Shown here in pieces: positions 1 through 12,661 of a stretch of 32,609 bases of DNA. The stretch is from Alphaproteobacteria bacterium (lineage in GTDB: Bacteria; Pseudomonadota; Alphaproteobacteria; Caulobacterales; Caulobacteraceae). The stretch spans positions 1 through 32,609 of the forward strand of contig JAHJOO010000068.1 in NCBI GenBank assembly GCA_018820275.1. Direction: 5' to 3'. The notes under the pieces are model-generated. The model was not told the origin of the DNA. It did no database searches and saw only the letters and a program-made list of their open reading frames with translations. A program made the position numbers and the translations under genes. The first letter of the stretch is position 1, and every line of letters begins with the position of its first letter.

Positions 1-1870
<1,870 letters not shown>

Positions 1871-1903
1871 CGGGCGCTACTCTTTCAGCTTCCGGGGGTC
1901 AGA

Positions 1904-4040
<2,137 letters not shown>

Positions 4041-4330
4041 TATGATAAGGTCCGCGCAGTGAACGTTCGGGGTCTCGGCCGGCGGCGAGGGTCGCGCCGG
4101 TCGAAGGGCCTGAAATGCTTGAAAAAAGCACACCTCGAAAACGTCGGGTGACGCCCTCTCGGCCTAAGCCGGGCGCCGGATAGCACCTATTCCCCGAAGG
4201 GGCAACCGAGGCCGGGGCGCCCGCGGCGGCCGGGGATCGGCCGCGACGCTGAACCGCACCCGGGTCGGGGCGCTACCGCAAGGCTCTTCCGGACGTTATG
4301 AGGGGCGTCTCACAAACGGATCGGACACCG
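4041..4330. promoter_or_regulatory. Divergent control region between atpH and the TerC-family gene
   Basis: This 290-bp stretch separates two divergently transcribed units and must hold a promoter for each; no clear -35/-10 pair was identified. On the minus side an A-rich patch (TTGAAAAAAG near 4119-4128) is the only AT-rich segment. The plus-strand part from about 4190 to 4300 is very GC-rich and self-complementary (see the leader entry). No coding sequence is supported here. Confidence 0.5.
4194..4292 (+). promoter_or_regulatory. Structured 5' leader of the TerC-family gene, possible yybP-ykoY-like element
   Basis: The ends of this segment can pair as a closing helix: CCG-AAGGG at 4194-4201 with CTCTT-C-CGG at 4284-4292, with one bulged C at 4289. 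The 3' end reads GCAAGGCTCTTCC, close to the GCAAGACCUUUCC 3' end of Mn2+-sensing yybP-ykoY riboswitches, which commonly precede TerC-family genes. The near-invariant 5' loop GGGGAGUA of that class is not present; the sequence has GGGGCAACC instead. A small CCCC-GAA-GGGG hairpin at 4192-4202 would compete with the closing helix. The match is therefore partial; a divergent riboswitch, another structured leader or chance in GC-rich DNA all remain possible. Confidence 0.25.
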
Positions 4331-5137
4331 ATGCTCGACAGTATCACTCCCCTGCTCTCGGACCCCGCGGCCTGGGCCGCCCTCGTGACCCTCGTGGTCA
4401 TGGAGGTCGTCCTCGGCATCGACAACCTGATCTTCATCTCGATCCTCTCGAACAAGCTGCCCGAGCACCAGCGGCAGCGCGTCCGCCGGATCGGCATCGG
4501 CCTGGCCCTGATCATGCGCCTGGCCCTGCTGTCGATCATCGCCTGGCTGGTCGGCCTGACCGCCACCGTCGTCGACCTCGGCTTCGTCGGCCCCATCGGC
4601 GAGCACGGCGAACCCGCCTTCGAGACCCAGTTCAGCTGGAAGGACCTGATCCTGATCGCCGGCGGCCTGTTCCTGGTGTGGAAGGCGACCAAGGAGATCC
4701 ACCACTCGGTTGATCCGGTGCCGTCCAACCACGACGTGCTGGACAAGAAGTCGGTGGCCATCAACAACGCCGGTGCCGCGATCTTCCAGATCATCCTGCT
4801 GGACCTGGTCTTCTCGATCGACTCGATCCTGACGGCGGTCGGCATGACCGACCACCTGCCGATCATGGTCGTCGCCGTTCTGGTGGCCGTGGCCGTGATG
4901 CTGCTGGCCGCGGATCCGCTGGCGAACTTCATCAACGCCAACCCGACCGTGGTGATGCTGGCGCTGGGCTTCCTGCTGATGATCGGCATGGTGCTGATCG
5001 CCGACGGCTTCGGCGTGCACGTGCCCAAGGGCTATATCTACGCCGCCATGGCCTTCTCGGCCCTGGTCGAGGCCCTGAACATGTGGAGCCGCAAGTCGCA
5101 GGCGCGCAAGGCGGCCGCGGGCGACGGGGCGCACTGA
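4331..5137 (+). CDS. TerC-family integral membrane protein (probable metal exporter)
   Basis: This is a polytopic inner-membrane protein of the TerC/Alx/YkoY family, members of which export Mn2+ or take part in tellurite resistance and metal homeostasis. It has about seven hydrophobic helices. The two signature acidic helices are visible: [14 protein letters not shown] near the N-terminus and [16 protein letters not shown] in the middle, whose Asp and Asn residues are thought to form the ion site. I chose ATG 4331 (268 residues, [15 protein letters not shown]) because the family begins about this far before the first helix; an in-frame ATG at 4298 would add 11 polar residues. A strong terminator follows the stop, so the gene is probably monocistronic. 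The transported ion cannot be read from the sequence. Confidence 0.9.
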   Translation: MLDSITPLLSDPAAWAALVTLVVMEVVLGIDNLIFISILSNKLPEHQRQRVRRIGIGLALIMRLALLSIIAWLVGLTATVVDLGFVGPIGEHGEPAFETQFSWKDLILIAGGLFLVWKATKEIHHSVDPVPSNHDVLDKKSVAINNAGAAIFQIILLDLVFSIDSILTAVGMTDHLPIMVVAVLVAVAVMLLAADPLANFINANPTVVMLALGFLLMIGMVLIADGFGVHVPKGYIYAAMAFSALVEALNMWSRKSQARKAAAGDGAH

Positions 5138-5160
5138 CCCTGACCCGGGTCTGACGAAAG

Positions 5161-5193
5161 AGGCCCCCTCCGGCGACGGAGGGGGCCTTTCTT
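5161..5193 (+). terminator. Rho-independent terminator after the TerC-family gene
   Basis: A perfect 12-bp stem (AGGCCCCCTCCG at 5161-5172 with CGGAGGGGGCCT at 5177-5188) closes a GCGA tetraloop and runs into TTCTT. It lies 23 bp after the TerC-family stop. It also sits 24 bp from the end of the converging amidohydrolase gene, where it may act in both directions. Confidence 0.88.
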
Positions 5194-5216
5194 GTGGCCG
5201 ATATCGGGGCGGGGCC

Positions 5217-6554
5217 CTAGCGGCCGTAGGCCGGCGGATAGGCTCCCTCGCCGCCGTCGCGGTAGCGGTCGCGCAGCAGCAGGTTGCGGGCGGTCATCGG
5301 CTGCTCCACGCCCTTCACGAACACCGCCACGGTCTGGCTGAGCGGCTCCAGCGGGTCGCCGGACCAGATCACCACGTCCGCCTCCGCCCCGGCCGCCAGC
5401 GTGCCGAACCGGTCGCCGAAGCCGAAGATGCGGGCCGGATTGGTGGTGATGGCCGCGATCGCCGCGGCGTGCGGCAGGCCGTGCGAGACGGCGTTGCCGG
5501 CGTTGTAGCGGGTCTCGCGCGCGCGGTGGATCGAGCCCTCATTGCCCTTGATGGCGATGACCACGCCCGCCGCGTGCAGGACGGCGGCGTTCTGCATCCG
5601 CGCCCCGCGGCGCTCCAGATTGCCCGGCAGGTTGGTCACCGGGTTCACCAGCACCGGCACGCCCGCGGCGGCGATCTGGTCGGCGACCATCCAGCCCTCC
5701 TCGGCCCCGTCGAGGATGACCTTGATGTTCTCCTCGTCGGCGAGACGCAACACCATCAGGATGTCGGAGGCGCGGCTGACCGTGACGATCAGCGGCATGC
5801 GCCCCTCGGCAACCGGGATCAGCGCCTCCAGATCCGCGCGCGACAGCGACAGGTCGCGCAGGCCCCCGCGCTCATAGGCGGACTTGTTGCGGGCATAGAG
5901 GCGGACCTCGGCCATGGTCTCGCGGAACAGGGTGAACTCGGCCCCGCGCGCGCCGCCGGCCACGCCGGCCCCGGCGTCGCCGAAGGGGGCGACCATGGCC
6001 ACGCGCGGCCGGACCAGGATGTCGGTCCCCTGGCCCAGATGAATGACCGCCGCCTGACCGGCGAACAGGCCCGGCGTGTGATAGCCGCCCTCGCCCGCGC
6101 CGGCGGTGTCTTCCTCATGGTAGTGGCCGCCCGAGGAGCCGGGATGGTTGGGCACCACGACCGCCCGGGTCACGCCGCCGAGGCGGGCCGTCGGCAGGGT
6201 GATCGACCAGGGATCGAGGCCGTAGGAGACGTCGAAGGCCGCGCTGAGCGTGTTCGAGGAATTGCGCAGATCGTCGCCGACCGACGAGATCTCCGAGCCG
6301 CCGAGCCCGGAATCGACCGCGACGATGCCGGGCGTCACCACCTTGCCCGAGGCGTCGACGACGCGGGCCCCGGCGGGCGCGCCGCCGGTCCCGACCGAGA
6401 CGATGCGGCTGTCGCGCATGACGACGGTGCCGTTCTCGATCACCGAGGTTCCGGTGTGGACCCGACCGCCGACGATGGCGGTGACTTCCTGGGCGAGGGC
6501 GGGCCCGGCCACGGCCATGACGGCGGCGGCGAGCAGAAGCGTGCGGCGGATCAT
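5217..6554 (-). CDS. Exported amidohydrolase-fold protein lacking all metal ligands (probable pseudoenzyme)
   Basis: This 445-residue protein begins with a signal peptide (MIRRTLLLAAAVMAVAGPALA, cleaved before QEV) and has the composite amidohydrolase layout: an N-terminal beta-sandwich strand (AIVGGRVHTGT), a central barrel, and a C-terminal NPARIFGF...GAEADVVIWSGDPLEP segment. It closely parallels the gene in front of it, but each metal-site motif is altered. HSHLG has become DSGLG (81-85), the HCYRGDE region reads VSRASDI (259-265), FHHA is replaced by LDGA (281-284), and HSDD by KGNE (336-339). Hydrolase activity is therefore unlikely. Its ATG overlaps the upstream TGA by one base, implying coupled translation and possibly a heteromeric complex. 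It could alternatively use a metal-independent or relocated site. Confidence 0.88.
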   Translation of the reverse strand: MIRRTLLLAAAVMAVAGPALAQEVTAIVGGRVHTGTSVIENGTVVMRDSRIVSVGTGGAPAGARVVDASGKVVTPGIVAVDSGLGGSEISSVGDDLRNSSNTLSAAFDVSYGLDPWSITLPTARLGGVTRAVVVPNHPGSSGGHYHEEDTAGAGEGGYHTPGLFAGQAAVIHLGQGTDILVRPRVAMVAPFGDAGAGVAGGARGAEFTLFRETMAEVRLYARNKSAYERGGLRDLSLSRADLEALIPVAEGRMPLIVTVSRASDILMVLRLADEENIKVILDGAEEGWMVADQIAAAGVPVLVNPVTNLPGNLERRGARMQNAAVLHAAGVVIAIKGNEGSIHRARETRYNAGNAVSHGLPHAAAIAAITTNPARIFGFGDRFGTLAAGAEADVVIWSGDPLEPLSQTVAVFVKGVEQPMTARNLLLRDRYRDGGEGAYPPAYGR

Positions 6555-8020
6555 CAGCGGGCTCCCTGGCGGACGCCGGCGGCCGTCTGGCCGTATCCGG
6601 GCTGGCCCAGTTCGAAGTCGGACAGAGGCTGGAAGGCGGGATCCATGCGGTCGAAGGCCAGGCCGCCGTCGACGAAGACCTGGTCGGCCCGCGCGTAGAC
6701 GCTGAAGGGATTGGCACTCCAGATGACCACGTCGGCGCGCTTGCCGGCCTCCAGCGAGCCCGTCTGGTCGTCGATGCCGATGGCGCGCGCGGCGTTGGAG
6801 GTGATCCAGCTGATGGCGTGTTCTTCGGTGATGGTCATGCCGGCGCGGCGGCCCGCGGCGACGGCGGCGGCGGCCTCCTGGTTCAGGCGCTGGGTCAGTT
6901 CGGCGTCGTCGGAGTGGACGACCGCGCAGCTGCCCTCGGGCGCGTCGACCAGGGCCACGTTCTCCTCGATCCCGTCCAGGGCCTCCATCTTGAAGCCCCA
7001 CCAGCCGGTCCACATGGCCGCGCAGATGTTCTCGCGGGCCAGCAGCGGCGCGACCTTGTAGGCCTCGGTGGCGTGGTGGAAGGTCGTGATCCGGTAGCCG
7101 AACTCGCGCGACATATCGATCATCAGCGCCATCTCGTCGCCGCGATAGCAGTGGTTCTGGATCAGGATCGACCCGTCCAGCACGCCCACCAGGGTGTCCA
7201 TCTGCAGGTTGCGGGTCGGCGGGGTGCCCTCGCCCGTCTCGCGCCACTTGTCCCACTTCTCCTTGTAGTCGCGGGCGGCGATGAAGGCGGCGCGGTAGCC
7301 GGCCATGTTGCCCATGCCCGTCGCCGGCGAGGAGTTGCGGCCGCCGTAGACGCGGCTGGGGTTCTCGCCGCAGGCCATCTTGACCGTGTAGGGCGCGCCC
7401 GGGAGCTTCATGCCCTGCATGGTGACCGACGGGATGTTGCGCAGGGTCACGCCGCGGCCGCCGAACAGGTTCGCCGAACCGGGCAGGATGTGAAGCGTCG
7501 TCACCCCGCCCGCGCGCGCGGTGTTGAAGCCCGGATCCTGCGGCCAGACCGAGTGTTCGGCCCAGACCTGGGCGGTGTTGGGATTGGTCGCCTCGTTGCC
7601 GTCGCTCATCCCCTGCACGCCCGGCGAGGGGTAGACGCCCAGATGCGAGTGCACGTCGATGATGCCCGGGGTGACGAATCGGCCGCGCGCGTCGACCACG
7701 CGGTGGCCGCCCGGAACCGGGGTCGAGGCGTCGCCGACGGCGGCGATCTTGCCGTCGGTCAAGATCACCACGCCGTTCTCGATCCTGCGGCCCGCGCCGT
7801 CGAACACCGTGCCGCCGACGATGGCCATGTTCTCGCGCGGCAGGCCGCGATAGGTCGAGGGATAGGGGTCGGCGACCGTCGCGGGATCCAGCCCCTGGGC
7901 CAGGGCCTTGGGCGCGCGCGGCGTTTCGACCGCCTCGCCCTCGCCCGAAGACCCGGTAGAGGCGCAGGCGGACAGCACCAGCGCGGCCAGACTCACGCCC
8001 AGCAGGGAAACGGATCTCAT
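6554..8020 (-). CDS. Amidohydrolase-family lipoprotein (imidazolonepropionase-like)
   Basis: This is a 488-residue metal-dependent hydrolase predicted to act outside the cytoplasm. The signal peptide ends in the lipobox LSAC with Cys19, followed by a Gly/Ser/Glu-rich linker. The metal motifs of the family are all present: HSHLG with His124 and His126, HCYRGDE with His290, TFHHATEA with His315/316, and HSDD with His369 and Asp371. The C-terminus has SNAARAIGI...GKRADVVIWSANPFS, typical of the family. Relatives include cytosine deaminase-, imidazolonepropionase- and Xaa-Pro dipeptidase-like enzymes, so the substrate cannot be assigned. It is the first of two tandem genes and overlaps the second as TGATG. 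Confidence 0.9.
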   Translation of the reverse strand: MRSVSLLGVSLAALVLSACASTGSSGEGEAVETPRAPKALAQGLDPATVADPYPSTYRGLPRENMAIVGGTVFDGAGRRIENGVVILTDGKIAAVGDASTPVPGGHRVVDARGRFVTPGIIDVHSHLGVYPSPGVQGMSDGNEATNPNTAQVWAEHSVWPQDPGFNTARAGGVTTLHILPGSANLFGGRGVTLRNIPSVTMQGMKLPGAPYTVKMACGENPSRVYGGRNSSPATGMGNMAGYRAAFIAARDYKEKWDKWRETGEGTPPTRNLQMDTLVGVLDGSILIQNHCYRGDEMALMIDMSREFGYRITTFHHATEAYKVAPLLARENICAAMWTGWWGFKMEALDGIEENVALVDAPEGSCAVVHSDDAELTQRLNQEAAAAVAAGRRAGMTITEEHAISWITSNAARAIGIDDQTGSLEAGKRADVVIWSANPFSVYARADQVFVDGGLAFDRMDPAFQPLSDFELGQPGYGQTAAGVRQGAR

Positions 8021-8102
8021 GCGGCAACCCCCGATCGGTCGGCCCCCACGGCCGAGTCCCGGATTACAAAGGCGTCGGTCCGCGGCGTCGAGCCCGATTT
8101 CA

Positions 8103-8393
8103 TTACAAGTCGGTAAGGCGGCGCCGGATCCGCTCCGCGTCGAGGCCGCGGACGTGCAGCCGCTTCGATCTGCCGCGCCCGCCGGCCGCCAGGGTCACGG
8201 CCGAGACCGGAAGCTCCAGCCGCCCGGCGATCAGGCGGACGAGCGCGTCATTGGCCTGGCCCTCGACGGGCCGCGCCCGGACCCGGACCCTCAGGACCGG
8301 CCGCCCCGCCGCGTCCTGGTCCCAGCCGTCGACCTCGTCCCGCGCGGCGCCGGGTTTCAGCACCACGGCGAGGACGACCGCCTCGTCAGCCAA
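8103..8393 (-). CDS. DUF167 (YggU-like) family protein
   Basis: This is a small cytoplasmic alpha/beta protein of 96 residues matching DUF167. The signature is visible as [13 protein letters not shown] near the start and [26 protein letters not shown] in the middle, followed by the basic [11 protein letters not shown] strand. The family has a solved fold but no agreed function. No ATG precedes the first strand; I use TTG 8393, which overlaps the end of etfA by 8 bp. GTG codons at 8366 and 8363 are later in-frame alternatives, but they would remove part of the first strand. The overlap places the gene third in the etfB-etfA unit, a linkage that may be only transcriptional. Confidence 0.85.
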   Translation of the reverse strand: MADEAVVLAVVLKPGAARDEVDGWDQDAAGRPVLRVRVRARPVEGQANDALVRLIAGRLELPVSAVTLAAGGRGRSKRLHVRGLDAERIRRRLTDL

Positions 8394-9315
8394 GGGCCTT
8401 CATCAGCTCGGGGACGACGGTCTTGTAGTCGCCGACGAGGCCGTAGTCCGCGACCTGGAAGATCGGGGCGTCGGCGTCCTTGTTGATGGCGACGATGACC
8501 TTGGAGTCCTTCATCCCGGCCAGGTGCTGGATGGCGCCCGAGATGCCGATGGCGATGTACAGCGCCGGGGCCACGACCTTGCCGGTCTGGCCGACCTGAT
8601 AGTCGTTGGGCGCGTAGCCGGCGTCGACGGCGGCGCGGCTGGCGCCCACGGCGGCGCCCAGCTTGTCAGCCAGGGGATCCATGACGGCGTGGAACTCCTC
8701 GGCCGAGCCCAAAGCCCGCCCGCCCGAGACGACGATCTTGGCGGCGCCGAGGTCGGGGCGATCCGACTTGACCATCTCCTCGGAGACGAAATCCGTCTTC
8801 GGCGCGTCGGCGCCGGCGACCGTCTCGATCGGGGCCGCGCCGCCCTCGCCCGCCGCCGCGAAGGCGGTCGGACGCACCGTGATCACCTTCTTCGCGTCGC
8901 CCGACTGGATCGTCTCCAGCGCATTGCCGGCGTAGATCGGGCGCACGAAGGTGTCGGGCGCCACGACCTCGATGATGTCGGAGATCGGCGCCACGTCCAG
9001 TTTCGCGGCCAGACGCGGCGCGAAATTCTTCCCGTCCGTGGAGGCAGGGGCCAGGATGGCGTCATAGCCCCCGGCCAGCGGCATCACGGTCGCCTCGACC
9101 GCCTCGGCCAGGGTCTTGCCCAGCTCGGCGCTCTCGGCCAGCAGCACCTTGGACACGCCGTCGATCTTCGCGGCCTGATCGGCCACGGCCCGGGCGCCCT
9201 GTCCGACGACCAGCACGTGGACGTCGCCGCCCAGCGCCAGGGCGGCGGTGACGGTCTTGTGGGTGGTGTCGCGCAGCGACGCGCCGTCGTGATCGGCGAT
9301 GACGAGGACGGTCAT
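8386..9315 (-). CDS. etfA: Electron transfer flavoprotein subunit alpha
   Basis: This is the FAD-binding subunit of the soluble flavoprotein that carries electrons from acyl-CoA and related dehydrogenases to ETF:quinone oxidoreductase. It has 309 residues, the normal length. The N-terminal half is the adenine-nucleotide-hydrolase-like domain ([11 protein letters not shown]...). The C-terminal half is the FAD domain, with [34 protein letters not shown] and [11 protein letters not shown], and it ends [17 protein letters not shown]. The ATG directly follows the etfB stop (TAAATG), so the two subunits are co-translated. Confidence 0.97.
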   Translation of the reverse strand: MTVLVIADHDGASLRDTTHKTVTAALALGGDVHVLVVGQGARAVADQAAKIDGVSKVLLAESAELGKTLAEAVEATVMPLAGGYDAILAPASTDGKNFAPRLAAKLDVAPISDIIEVVAPDTFVRPIYAGNALETIQSGDAKKVITVRPTAFAAAGEGGAAPIETVAGADAPKTDFVSEEMVKSDRPDLGAAKIVVSGGRALGSAEEFHAVMDPLADKLGAAVGASRAAVDAGYAPNDYQVGQTGKVVAPALYIAIGISGAIQHLAGMKDSKVIVAINKDADAPIFQVADYGLVGDYKTVVPELMKALG

Positions 9316-10080
9316 TTACAGCACTCCCGCGGACTTCAGCGTGGCGACCAGTTCTTCGGCGGAGGCGACCTTGACGCCCGCCGCGCGCTTCGGCGGCTCC
9401 GTGACCTTGAGCACCTTCAGACGCGGCGCGACGTCGACGCCGTAGTCGGCGACCGCCTTGGTGGCGATCTCCTTCTTCTTGGCCTTCATGATGTTGGGCA
9501 GGGACGCGTAGCGCGGCGTGTTCAGGCGCAGGTCCACGGTGACCACCGCCGGCAGCTGGGCCGCGACGGTCTGCAGGCCGCCGTCGACCTCGCGCGTGAC
9601 CACGGCCTTGCCGTCCTTGATCTCCATCTTCCCGGCGAAGGTGGCCTGGGGCCAGTCCAGCAGGGCGGCCAGCATCTGGCCGACCGCATTGTTGTCGCCG
9701 TCGATCGACTGTTTGCCCATCAGGACCAGGTCGGGCTTCTCCTCCTCGACCACCGCCTTCAGCAGCTTGGCCACGGCCAGCGGCTCCAGGTCGGCGTCGG
9801 ACTGGATCAGGATGCCGCGGTCGGCGCCGATGGCCAGCGCGGTGCGGATCGTCTCCTGCGCCTGGGCCGGGCCGATCGAGACGACGACGATCTCGGTCGC
9901 CGTGCCGGCGGCGTGACCGCCCTTGCCCTCGCTCATGCGCACGGCCTCCTCGACGGCGATCTCGTCGAAGGGGTTCATGCTCATCTTGACGTTGGCCAGA
10001 TCGACGCCGGTCTGGTCCGCCTTCACGCGAGCCTTGACGTTATAGTCGATCACCCGTTTCACGGGGACGAGAACCTTCAT
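9316..10080 (-). CDS. etfB: Electron transfer flavoprotein subunit beta
   Basis: This is the AMP-binding partner of EtfA. It has 254 residues starting [16 protein letters not shown], the family's usual beginning, at ATG 10080. An ATG 12 bases upstream (10092) would add MDDP and is less likely. The EtfB signature region is clear: [14 protein letters not shown], then [10 protein letters not shown] and the [20 protein letters not shown] segment. The N-terminal recognition loop that contacts dehydrogenases lies in the last third. It leads the unit etfB-etfA-DUF167, and its promoter must be in the 95-bp divergent gap 10081-10175. Housekeeping ETF is more likely than the nitrogen-fixation FixAB type, because no fix genes are nearby. 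Confidence 0.97.
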   Translation of the reverse strand: MKVLVPVKRVIDYNVKARVKADQTGVDLANVKMSMNPFDEIAVEEAVRMSEGKGGHAAGTATEIVVVSIGPAQAQETIRTALAIGADRGILIQSDADLEPLAVAKLLKAVVEEEKPDLVLMGKQSIDGDNNAVGQMLAALLDWPQATFAGKMEIKDGKAVVTREVDGGLQTVAAQLPAVVTVDLRLNTPRYASLPNIMKAKKKEIATKAVADYGVDVAPRLKVLKVTEPPKRAAGVKVASAEELVATLKSAGVL

Positions 10081-10175
10081 CGGGTCATCCATGGAAATGC
10101 CGAAATCAGGCGCGAGGGATTGGACCGCGCGACCCGGCCTGTCAACGTGACCCGAGGTAACGCTCCGGAGAGCCC

Positions 10176-10517
10176 ATGCACCGCCTGTTGACCTTCAAGC
10201 GCCTGAGCGTCCTCTTCCTGGCCTCGTTCGCGGCCTGCTTCGCGCTGATCCTCGCCTATGAGCATTTCGTGCGCGCGCCGGGCGAACGCTGCGAGGAGCA
10301 GGGTAAGTGGTGGGACCGCGAGGGCCGGGTCTGCGCCCAGCCGATCTCCATCGCCGAGATCACCGGCCGGCCCAACGGCATCAGCCGGGCAGAGGCCTCG
10401 CGCCAGAAGAACCGCGAACTCGTCGCCATCGAGCGCCAGCTGGTGGCCAACGACAAGGCCGTCGCCGCCGACGCCGACCGCCAGCGCGCGGCACTGAAGG
10501 CGGAGCAGGAGCGCTGA
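10176..10517 (+). CDS. Small membrane-anchored protein of unknown function
   Basis: I do not recognise this 113-residue protein. A single hydrophobic helix spans about residues 9-30 ([22 protein letters not shown]), giving either an N-terminal anchor or an uncleaved signal. The rest is hydrophilic and probably periplasmic. Two cysteines flank a WW pair ([20 protein letters not shown]), a spacing that could allow one disulphide. The last 40 residues are an Ala/Arg/Glu-rich helix, possibly a coiled coil. The start ATG has a good Shine-Dalgarno (CGGAGAG, 10166-10172). It is divergent from etfB and converges on the adenosyltransferase gene with only one base between the stops. Confidence 0.75.
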   Translation: MHRLLTFKRLSVLFLASFAACFALILAYEHFVRAPGERCEEQGKWWDREGRVCAQPISIAEITGRPNGISRAEASRQKNRELVAIERQLVANDKAVAADADRQRAALKAEQER

Positions 10518-10518
10518 C

Positions 10519-11091
10519 CTAGCGCGTCGCGCCGGGGACCCATTTCACGTCGTCGGCCCCGTTGGCGTTGGCGCGACGCGCGGCGACGAACAGCCAGTCG
10601 GACAGGCGGTTGAGATAGCGGACGGCCGCCGGGGTCGCGGCATGGCCCGCCTCGACCATGGCCACGGCCTCGCGCTCGGCCCGCCGCGCCACGGTGCGGG
10701 CCAGATGCAGATGGGCCGACAGGGGCGAACCGCCCGGCAGGATGAAACTGTCCAGCGGCTTCAGGCTCTCGTTCATCCAGTCGATCTCGCCCTCCAGCCG
10801 TTCGACCTGGGCGTCCACCATCCGCAGGGCTTCCCAGGCGGGCGCGGGCTCGGCCGGCGTGGCCAGGTCGGCGCCGAGATCGAACAGCTCGTTCTGGATC
10901 CGGCCCAGCGCCGCGTCGATGCGGTCGTTCTGGCCCGAGTGCAGCCGGGCCAGGCCGAGCACGGAGTTCAGCTCGTCCACGGTGCCGTAGGCGGCGACGC
11001 GCGGGTGGGTCTTTGAGATCGGCTCGCCCGTCGCCAGCCGCGTCGTGCCGTCGTCGCCCGTGCGGGTGTAGATGCGGTTCAGGACGACCAC
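10519..11091 (-). CDS. PduO-type ATP:cob(I)alamin adenosyltransferase
   Basis: This enzyme transfers the adenosyl group of ATP to cob(I)alamin, making coenzyme B12 for enzymes such as methylmalonyl-CoA mutase. The protein is 190 residues, normal for the PduO/MMAB family. The ATP-binding N-terminal motif TRTGDDGTT is at 9-17, followed by AYGTVDELNS, SFILPGG, the RTVARRAERE helix and YLNRLSDWLFVAARRAN near the end, all family signatures. The start is GTG 11091 with an AGGGCGG Shine-Dalgarno, one base after the stop of the HIG1-domain gene. It is the last gene of a unit with the thiolase and HIG1 genes. Confidence 0.95.
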   Translation of the reverse strand: MVVLNRIYTRTGDDGTTRLATGEPISKTHPRVAAYGTVDELNSVLGLARLHSGQNDRIDAALGRIQNELFDLGADLATPAEPAPAWEALRMVDAQVERLEGEIDWMNESLKPLDSFILPGGSPLSAHLHLARTVARRAEREAVAMVEAGHAATPAAVRYLNRLSDWLFVAARRANANGADDVKWVPGATR

Positions 11092-11092
11092 G

Positions 11093-11296
11093 TCAGCCGC
11101 CCTGCGTGGACTTCCACCACATGCCGGCGACCAGCAGCAGGACGGCGGTGGCCTGCAGGGCCACGCGCAGCCGCATCAGCTTGTTGGACCGCGACCGCGC
11201 GCCCGCGTCGGTCTGGTACAGCGAGCGGATTCCGAAGCCGAGCGTGATCGCCACCGCCGCGATGGCCAGGAGGGTGAGGATGTCGAGCAGGTCCAT
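11093..11296 (-). CDS. HIG1-domain twin-transmembrane protein
   Basis: This is a 67-residue inner-membrane protein with two hydrophobic helices (about 3-23 and 46-62) joined by a basic loop. The loop motif SRSNKLMRLRVALQ matches the hypoxia-induced-gene-1 (HIG_1_N) family. Mitochondrial members associate with cytochrome c oxidase and respiratory supercomplexes, and bacterial members are suspected to do the same. It starts at ATG 11296, 9 bases after the thiolase stop, and is followed after one base by the adenosyltransferase. No oxidase gene is nearby, so any respiratory role is inferred from the family. Confidence 0.85.
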   Translation of the reverse strand: MDLLDILTLLAIAAVAITLGFGIRSLYQTDAGARSRSNKLMRLRVALQATAVLLLVAGMWWKSTQGG

Positions 11297-11305
11297 GCGC
11301 CGACC

Positions 11306-12490
11306 CTAGTCCCGTTCCACGCACATCGCCACGCCCATGCCGCCCCCGATGCAAAGGGTCGCAAGCCCCTTGCGGGCGTCGCGCCGCGCCATCTCGTGCA
11401 GCAGGGTGGTCAGGATGCGCGCGCCCGAGGCGCCGATGGGGTGGCCGATGGCGATCGCGCCGCCGTTGACGTTCACCCGCTCCGGATCCAAGCCCAGCTC
11501 GCCGATCACGCAGAGGGACTGGGCGGCGAAGGCCTCATTGGACTCGACCAGGTCGAGGTCGGCCACCGACCAGCCGGCCTTTTCCAGCGCCTTGCGCGAC
11601 GCCGGGATCGGCCCGGTGCCCATCAGGGCGGGATCCACGCCGGCCGTGGCGGAGGCGGCGACCCGGGCCAGCGGGGCCAACCCGCGCGCCCGCGCCTCGT
11701 CGGCCGACATCAGCACCAGCGCCGCCGCCCCGTCGTTCAGCCCCGAGGCGTTGGCGGCCGTGACCGAACCCTCATTGTTGAAGGCCGGACGCAGCTTCTC
11801 CATCGCCTCGATCGTCGCGCCGTGCCGGATGTATTCGTCCTGATCGACGACCACGTCGCCCTTGCGCCCGGAGATCGTCACCGGGGCGATCTCGGCGGCG
11901 AACCGGCCGGCCTTCTGCGCGGCCTCGGCCTTGTGCTGGCTGGCCAGGGCGAAGGCGTCCTGGGCGGCGCGATCGATGGCGAACCGCGCGGCCACGTTCT
12001 CGGCCGTCTGGCCCATGTGATAGCCGTTGAAGGCGTCCCACAGCCCGTCGCGGATCATGGTGTCGATCAGGGCCACGTCGCCCATCTTGTGGCCCGTGCG
12101 CAGATGCTGGGCGTGCGGGGCCCGGCTCATGCTCTCCTGCCCGCCGGCCACGACCACGCGGGCGTCGCCGAGGGCGATCTGCTGGGCACCCACCGCGACC
12201 GCCCGAAGTCCCGATCCGCAGATCTGGTTCAGGCTCCAGGCGGGCGTCTCCTGCGGGATGCCCGCGCCCATGGCCGCCTGCCGCGCCGGACCCTGACCGG
12301 CCGCCGCCTGCAGCACATGGCCGAGGATGACCTCGTCGACCGCGCCGGGCTCCACGCCCGCCCGTTCCAGCGCCGCCGTGATCGCGACCGTGCCCAGTTG
12401 CGCGGCGGTGAGTTCGGACAGGGCACCCAAAAAGGACCCCACGGGGGTGCGGGCGGCGGAGACGATGACGACGTCGGGTGTGGCGGCCAT
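11306..12490 (-). CDS. phaA: Acetyl-CoA C-acetyltransferase (thiolase)
   Basis: This is a biosynthetic-type thiolase that condenses two acetyl-CoA into acetoacetyl-CoA, the first step of polyhydroxybutyrate synthesis; it can also run in the degradative direction. The protein is 394 residues. The catalytic residues are Cys91 in [10 protein letters not shown], His350 in [15 protein letters not shown] and Cys380 in CIGGGMG, the standard thiolase II set. The symbol phaA is favoured by the length and by phaR 1 kb away on the other strand, but a general fatty-acid or ketone-body role (atoB) cannot be excluded; phaB and phaC are not in the window. It is first in a unit with the HIG1 and adenosyltransferase genes, with its promoter in 12491-12661. 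Confidence 0.93.
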   Translation of the reverse strand: MAATPDVVIVSAARTPVGSFLGALSELTAAQLGTVAITAALERAGVEPGAVDEVILGHVLQAAAGQGPARQAAMGAGIPQETPAWSLNQICGSGLRAVAVGAQQIALGDARVVVAGGQESMSRAPHAQHLRTGHKMGDVALIDTMIRDGLWDAFNGYHMGQTAENVAARFAIDRAAQDAFALASQHKAEAAQKAGRFAAEIAPVTISGRKGDVVVDQDEYIRHGATIEAMEKLRPAFNNEGSVTAANASGLNDGAAALVLMSADEARARGLAPLARVAASATAGVDPALMGTGPIPASRKALEKAGWSVADLDLVESNEAFAAQSLCVIGELGLDPERVNVNGGAIAIGHPIGASGARILTTLLHEMARRDARKGLATLCIGGGMGVAMCVERD

Positions 12491-12661
12491 GGCGAGAAGA
12501 CCTTGAAAAGCTTACGTTAGGGAACTGGAAAGTGTGGCGCGGGGGCCTCAGGACGGCCGGTTTCGACGTTCATCTAGTGTCTGTTCAGGCGACCGTCACC
12601 CGTCACGTGGCACGGTCTCCGGAACGATGTCGGAGCTTCGGGCTTTGAAAGGGCCATGCTC

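Noticed and set aside
6555..8027. Minus-strand frame that would extend the second amidohydrolase to 936 residues
   Set aside because: The upstream half is an out-of-frame Arg-rich reading of the first amidohydrolase gene; the real second gene starts with a signal peptide at 6554.
8021..8102. Two TTGTAAT heptamers before the amidohydrolase pair, considered as operator or promoter repeats
   Set aside because: They are short AT-rich words, one overlapping the end of the DUF167 gene; no -35 element or symmetry supports a site.
12491..12661. CACGTG hexamer and CTCCG/CGGAG inverted repeat in the thiolase/hemolysin III divergent region, considered as a PhaR operator
   Set aside because: Both are short and common in GC-rich DNA, and I know no PhaR consensus that they match.
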